A program made the position numbers and the translations under genes. DNA of 64,000 bases. Source: Spirogloea muscicola. Taxonomy: Eukaryota > Streptophyta > Zygnematophyceae > Spirogloeales > Spirogloeaceae. Positions 59,930-64,000 of the stretch are shown here, piece after piece (within the stretch, counting starts at the first letter, position 1; each line of letters starts with the position of its first letter). The stretch spans positions 103,060 through 167,059 of the forward strand of contig WELB01000047.1 in the NCBI GenBank assembly GCA_009602725.1, written 5' to 3'. Below the pieces are notes generated by a model. The model was not told where the DNA came from, made no database searches, and saw nothing but the letters and a program-made list of their open reading frames with translations.

Positions 59930-60520
59930 ACGGGCCCACTTGCCAGGCAAGCAGCCCCCTGCCACTTGGATGGGTCACTGTCTATCAAGTGGCTAGCGGC
60001 CATGTAACTTTAACAGCACCGTGTGGCATAACCAAACGGCGGGATCGTTGCAGGCCTCCCCAATCTGGTGTTCACGTCACTGGGGAACAAGGAGAAAACA
60101 GCCGACAGGTAATTCATTACGGCCAACGGATGCGGCCTCGATCAAGCCTAGGAGGATCACCACCCTTGGCTAGGTGCTCCCAAAGAGCAGGCGGACAATT
60201 AGCCAGGTTGGCCGCAGGCTGCCACGTGATGTGCTCAGCGCATACCCGAAGCATTTCACCAGATACTCATGGGTCTTGAATGAGGTGGTTCTTATCGCAG
60301 CAGTGAAAGCAACCTTTTCCCCTCTATAGCTGGATTCATCCAGCCTCTCATAGGGCGAATGTTCAGCCCTTCATTGGGGAGAAACTTCCTCGGTCCCCTC
60401 CCTGCCTCAGCAGATCCTCCCGCCTCATGCATGGAGCGCTTGCCCAATACATTTTGATAAGTGCTCAGCACCTTCCTGGCGTGCTCCAGCAGCTGGGGCA
60501 AGTTTGGAAGGACTGTGTAA
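59930..60520 (-). mobile_element. Chromovirus fragments: LTR start, 3' end and gag knuckle region
   Basis: Broken and strongly reduced. LTR start piece 60052 to about 59930, polypurine tract and chromodomain end 60053-60280, then gag-like pieces 60280-60520 (LLEHARKVLSTYQNVLGKRS) without the middle of the element. Confidence 0.7.
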
Positions 60521-61330
60521 CGTCCTATCCCCAGACACACAGTTAGGGTCAGAACGTCCTGTCCAGGTTCTGGACATAGGGTGTTTTGAAGAACCCCTTA
60601 CAGAGTGGAACGCCAGCACACATGGTGCACAGTTGCGCACACAGCGCAGCGGAAGGTCTAAGCTGAAGCACGGCCAGAACGCGGTGACTCTTCGGAGGGT
60701 CTGGCTTACAAGCTGTCCCGACATGGGACGCAGCCATGGTACTTACAGAGAGCCGGCGTCACCGCAGCGACGAGCTGCGGCGACGGGCTGGGCAGCAGGC
60801 GGCAGCAGCAGAGCTGTGTCGGCTGCTGCGGCAGCAGGCAGCAGAAGGGCTGTGCATCTCTTGGCGTCACGGGTCCAACTGAGGAGTCTGGCCTTGCCCT
60901 ACTATTCGTAGCGTTCCATCTGCCACCCCTCCCCCGAGGGTGTGACGAGTTTCGCCCCAAGATACTCCCCCGGAAGGGCGGGCCTTAGAGGGGCTCTACG
61001 ACGAATCCAAGAGACACTGGCGCACAGCGCCAACGGACTGGCGCCAAGAGAGTGGCGCACCAGGCCAAGAGCCTGGCTCACGGGCCAAGGGACTGAGGCC
61101 ATGAGGCCATGGGTCGAAGAGAGCTGGCTCGCCCGGCCGGCCCGCAGGGCGTCGGCCCGAGGGAAAGCTGGCCCACCCGGCCTGCCCGCAGGGCGTTGGC
61201 CCCGAGGCGTGTGCACAGAGTACGGAGCCTGGGACCTCGAACTGTACTTAGCTACAGGCGGTGTAGCAAACTTAAGCGCACCGTTTGGGAGTCGCAAATG
61301 GTAGATACGATACATTATGCAAGGTTACCG
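60517..61330 (-). repeat. Chromovirus LTR type B
   Basis: On the minus strand it ends ...GGGGATAGGACGTTACA. It matches 30866-31502 (plus strand) and, at its start, 48735-48866. It has internal GCGCCA-type short repeats at 61015-61100 and GCCCGCAGGGCGT twice (61140-61200). Confidence 0.7.
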
Positions 61331-61969
61331 GCACCGCTGGTACTTGTGACGGCAGCGTCACTTAGCACAGATACTTAGCCTAATCGTCTGTTAGCTAGAA
61401 GTAATTGTAGCGACGATGGGCTAGCTTAGCTGCCACTTAGAGAGGCACGTGTCGACACGGCCCGGCTGTGGGCCGGCCCTGCATGCCATGCTCTGGGCAT
61501 GCTGGCTATGGCGGGCATGCCAGCTATGGCGGGCCTGGCGGGGCAGCCTCTGGGGCGCCTGCCCCGGGCTCGCGTATACAAGGCCCGGCCCCGGCGCTCG
61601 GCTGGACAGTCTCGGCAGACGCAGCAATACACCCTTAGCGTTGCCCCGGCTCCGGCTGCCTCTGAAACGACGGCCCACCCCGTCAGGGGCGGGCTTCACG
61701 AGAATCGGTTGCGGGGACATGTCACGTCCACGTGAAGACCTCAAGGGTACCGTAGTAGGGTGGACAGGTAACGTCCATGGGCAGACCGCGAGGGACCCGA
61801 AGGACATGAGACGTCCACGGGCGTACCTCGAGACAGGAGTCACGCCAAGCGGCACGACGCCGGCGGTAGAAGACAATGCGCGCGGGAGAATACACGGAAA
61901 TGGACCGCGCGACAGATGTCACATGTTCGCGATAATAGGAGGGCAATGCGCCCAGATGGGCACGCAAAC
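61331..61969. other. Unassigned GC-rich stretch
   Basis: No gene recognised. It contains imperfect repeats of GGCTATGGCGGGCATGCCAG (about 61505-61545) and several ACGTCCACG copies (61725-61820). It could be an unrelated LTR but no boundaries are convincing. Confidence 0.35.
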
Positions 61970-62088
61970 GTGCGGCCTACTCGTGGGCCTGCTCGGCAGT
62001 CCACCGCCAACCTCTTTGAGCTGTATGTGCGTATTCGTGATGGGTATGGCACAGACCCATGGTTTGCAAGTGAAACTAATACTCGCAC
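61970..62088 (+). mobile_element. Chromovirus fragment (segment upstream of the integrase zinc site)
   Basis: Reads FELYVRIRDGYGTDPWFASE, matching E1 near 38800-38860. It is interrupted by the E6 LTR at 62089. Confidence 0.7.
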
Positions 62089-64000
62089 TGTAATGAACCA
62101 GCCATTTGGTTAAGCCACATGGCTCTGTTGGCATTACATGACCGGCTATTTGGGACAAGTTGGGCCCGCCAGGTGGCGGGCTGGCTTGCCGGGCAAGTGG
62201 CCCGCCCAGAGGCGGGCCCCGCCCGTCCAAACTACCCTCGCCAGGTTCCACCCTGCCAAGGGGGGACCTTGGGCCCGCCCGCAAGGGCAGGCCTTGGGGC
62301 GACCCGCTCACACCCCTGGAGGGGGGGTGGCACGGGGAAGCACGAAGAGCCTTGGAGGCTGAGGCTCGGGGGGAGTTCGAGCCGGTGAAGCCCAGGAGCA
62401 GCCTTGCCGCTGCTCGCCGCCGCAGCCGCCGCCGCACCTTGTTGCGGGGCCTGCTGCGCCGGCCTGCGCCCAGGAGGTGGAGTCGCCGCCGAACGGCGGC
62501 GCCACGGGGCCTGTCTTCCGCTGCGCCTATGCGCTAGTGCTTTGCCTGTGTAGTGGGTTGGTCCCTAAACCCCCTACAGCCGTACTCAAGAAGGACTGCT
62601 CACCCTAGCTGCGTGTGTAGGGCGAGGTTCTTTACATTTGGTATCAGAGGCGGTCTTGCATCCATCGCGCTTGTGACTTATTGTGCTCGCCGCTGATGAT
62701 GCAAGGATCACCTTGAAATGCTGGCCTGAACTTTTTTCTGTCAAATATAAAGTGCTTGCCAGACGTTGGTTCGTGAGGCGGCTCAGCGGAAGCGCCGGGT
62801 GCGGAGCCATCTTCGCGCTGTGAGCCAGCAACGACCAACGCCAGATTGACCGACTGATCCTTGAGGACCACTTGCTGCGTTCGCTTCTTTTGAGGTGTGG
62901 CTTGAGCCTGCAGCCTTGGTGTGGTAAGGTCAGTCGTGTGGCCAGAAGTGACCGTGTGCATCGGTCCTGGTCATATCTGCGGCTGTCTGCCTGCCTGCTG
63001 ATTGAGGTGTGGAGTTGCGCGCTGCCTTGCTTGCTCGCTCGCTGGTGCACCAGTCTTGCGATGTCCTGTATTGCAGTATGGAGTGTGTGATTTGATGACT
63101 GGTGGAGCCTGAATTGATCACTCAGTGTTCTTCAGCCAGCATGGTATCACACACGTCCAGTGTGCGGCCGAGCCCTCCTCGGGAGGCAGAGCGGTCGGCT
63201 GCTGAGGCAGCGGCTGCTGCAGGGCCAGCTGCTGCGGCAGTGGCTGCTGCGGAGCACGCCCACGAGGGGCACGCCCACGAGGGGCACGCCCAAGCGGGGC
63301 ACGCCCACGAGGGGCACGTGGAGCTGGGAGCCGGGAGGCCTGGAGGGCTTGTCGGCTGGGGACTTGCAACGCGTTGCACTCCTTACTCGGAATCTGGCAG
63401 CAGCCCAGTCTACGACGGACCCAGCTCAACATCGTCTTCTTGCGAGGATCTGCGCGGAGCAGCGCGCCCTCATCGTCCAGCAGCGCGCCGAAGGGCGGCA
63501 CATGCAAGAGGTGGATGCCTCGTTGCAGCCTATGCGCAAGAGCAGTGGCAACCCTGAGCATGGACTTGCCAGGGCCCATGCACCCCGGCAATTCTCCGGT
63601 CACGATGATCGGGGAGGCTTGCAGCCATGGCTGGACGAAATGGACGAATGGTTCGTCTGCTCCAACACGGACGCGGGGGCACGCGTGCGCCTCGCTGCCA
63701 CCTACCTCTCAGGGGAGCCCCGGGAGTGGTGGAGCACGCCCGCAAGGTGCTCAGCACGCCGGACATTGCCGGTCCAAGCAAGCGTCCCCTGCTGGAGGCA
63801 GGCGGCTTGGATGCAGAACGAAGCAAGAAGCGCTTCGACCCGAGGCACGGCTTGAACGCTCGACCTCAAGGCGACTTCCCCAAGCCGCGGGTGGAAGGCG
63901 CCGGTGCCTGCTTCAAGTGCGGTGCCAAGAGCCATCAGCTCAGGGACTGCGCGGCGGCAGGTCCCTCTTCCTCACGGCCACGTCCACAGCGCCCTATGGG
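62089..64000 (+). mobile_element. Chromovirus fossil E6, 5' part, runs off the window
   Basis: 5' LTR 62089-62636 (TGTAATGAACC...GTTCTTTACA, 548 bp), primer-binding site TGGTATCAGAGG at 62639-62650 (complementary to the tRNA-iMet 3' end), leader to about 63135, then gag with an Ala-rich start, a His/Gly repeat tract (63252-63316) and a CCHC knuckle near 63910-63950. At least a few breaks are visible. Its LTR is very close to the E1 3' LTR (36945-37339), suggesting similar age. Confidence 0.88.
62639..62650 (+). other. Primer-binding site of chromovirus E6 (tRNA-iMet type)
   Basis: TGGTATCAGAGG lies two bases after the LTR end. This is the usual primer site of plant and algal chromoviruses apart from the last base. 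Confidence 0.85.

Noticed and set aside
61406-61730. Possible solo LTR starting TGTAGCGACG
   Set aside because: The far end and target duplication are not identifiable.

Overview
The window is nuclear DNA from a eukaryote, most likely a green-lineage microalga. The evidence is spliced genes with canonical GT-AG introns, a GC-rich genome with very GC-rich first exons, a ribose-5-phosphate isomerase with an Ala-rich plastid-type leader, and a mitochondrial ribosomal protein L1 whose C-terminus resembles plant versions. I cannot name the species. No prokaryotic operon, CRISPR array, tRNA or rRNA gene was seen.

Layout. The first 26 kb is a host-gene compartment with five recognisable genes: succinate-CoA ligase beta subunit (233-1790, +, 5' end missing), a CorA-type metal transporter (2780 to about 5180, -), ribose-5-phosphate isomerase (5873-8496, -, complete, nine exons), ribosomal protein L1 (13002-14845, +, eight exons with an assembly gap in the first) and APC1, the largest anaphase-promoting-complex subunit (18042-25798, +, more than twenty exons). 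The genes are unrelated housekeeping functions (TCA cycle, metal transport, pentose phosphate/Calvin cycle, organelle translation, cell cycle) and form no pathway cluster. The spacers between them are packed with 5'-truncated copies of one LINE family. Its copies share a C-terminal domain with a Cys/His motif and a nuclease-like region, followed by a 3' tail carrying a short hairpin.

From about 27 kb to the end the window is a transposon compartment built of Ty3/gypsy chromoviruses (integrase with C-terminal chromodomain, CCHC gag, tRNA-iMet-type primer site, TG...CA LTRs). They lie in both orientations and are nested: element E5 sits inside E4 with a near-perfect 5-bp target duplication; a foreign 704-bp solo LTR sits inside the gag of E5; LINE copies sit inside E2 and inside an older Ty3 relic. 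All the chromovirus copies look broken; E1 (36945-41945) is the best preserved. An AT-richer island (31503-32600) has no recognised origin.

The clearest signals in the hunt are mechanistic. Two LINE insertions have exact target-site duplications, one of them 112 bp long with a paralogous empty site in the same window. Two LINE copies 15 kb apart are almost identical. One LINE pair forms a large head-to-head inverted repeat. Intron phase 0 dominates strongly. Assembly gaps or artefacts fall in the GC-rich first exons of three of the five host genes. I did not find a convincing new multi-gene system.
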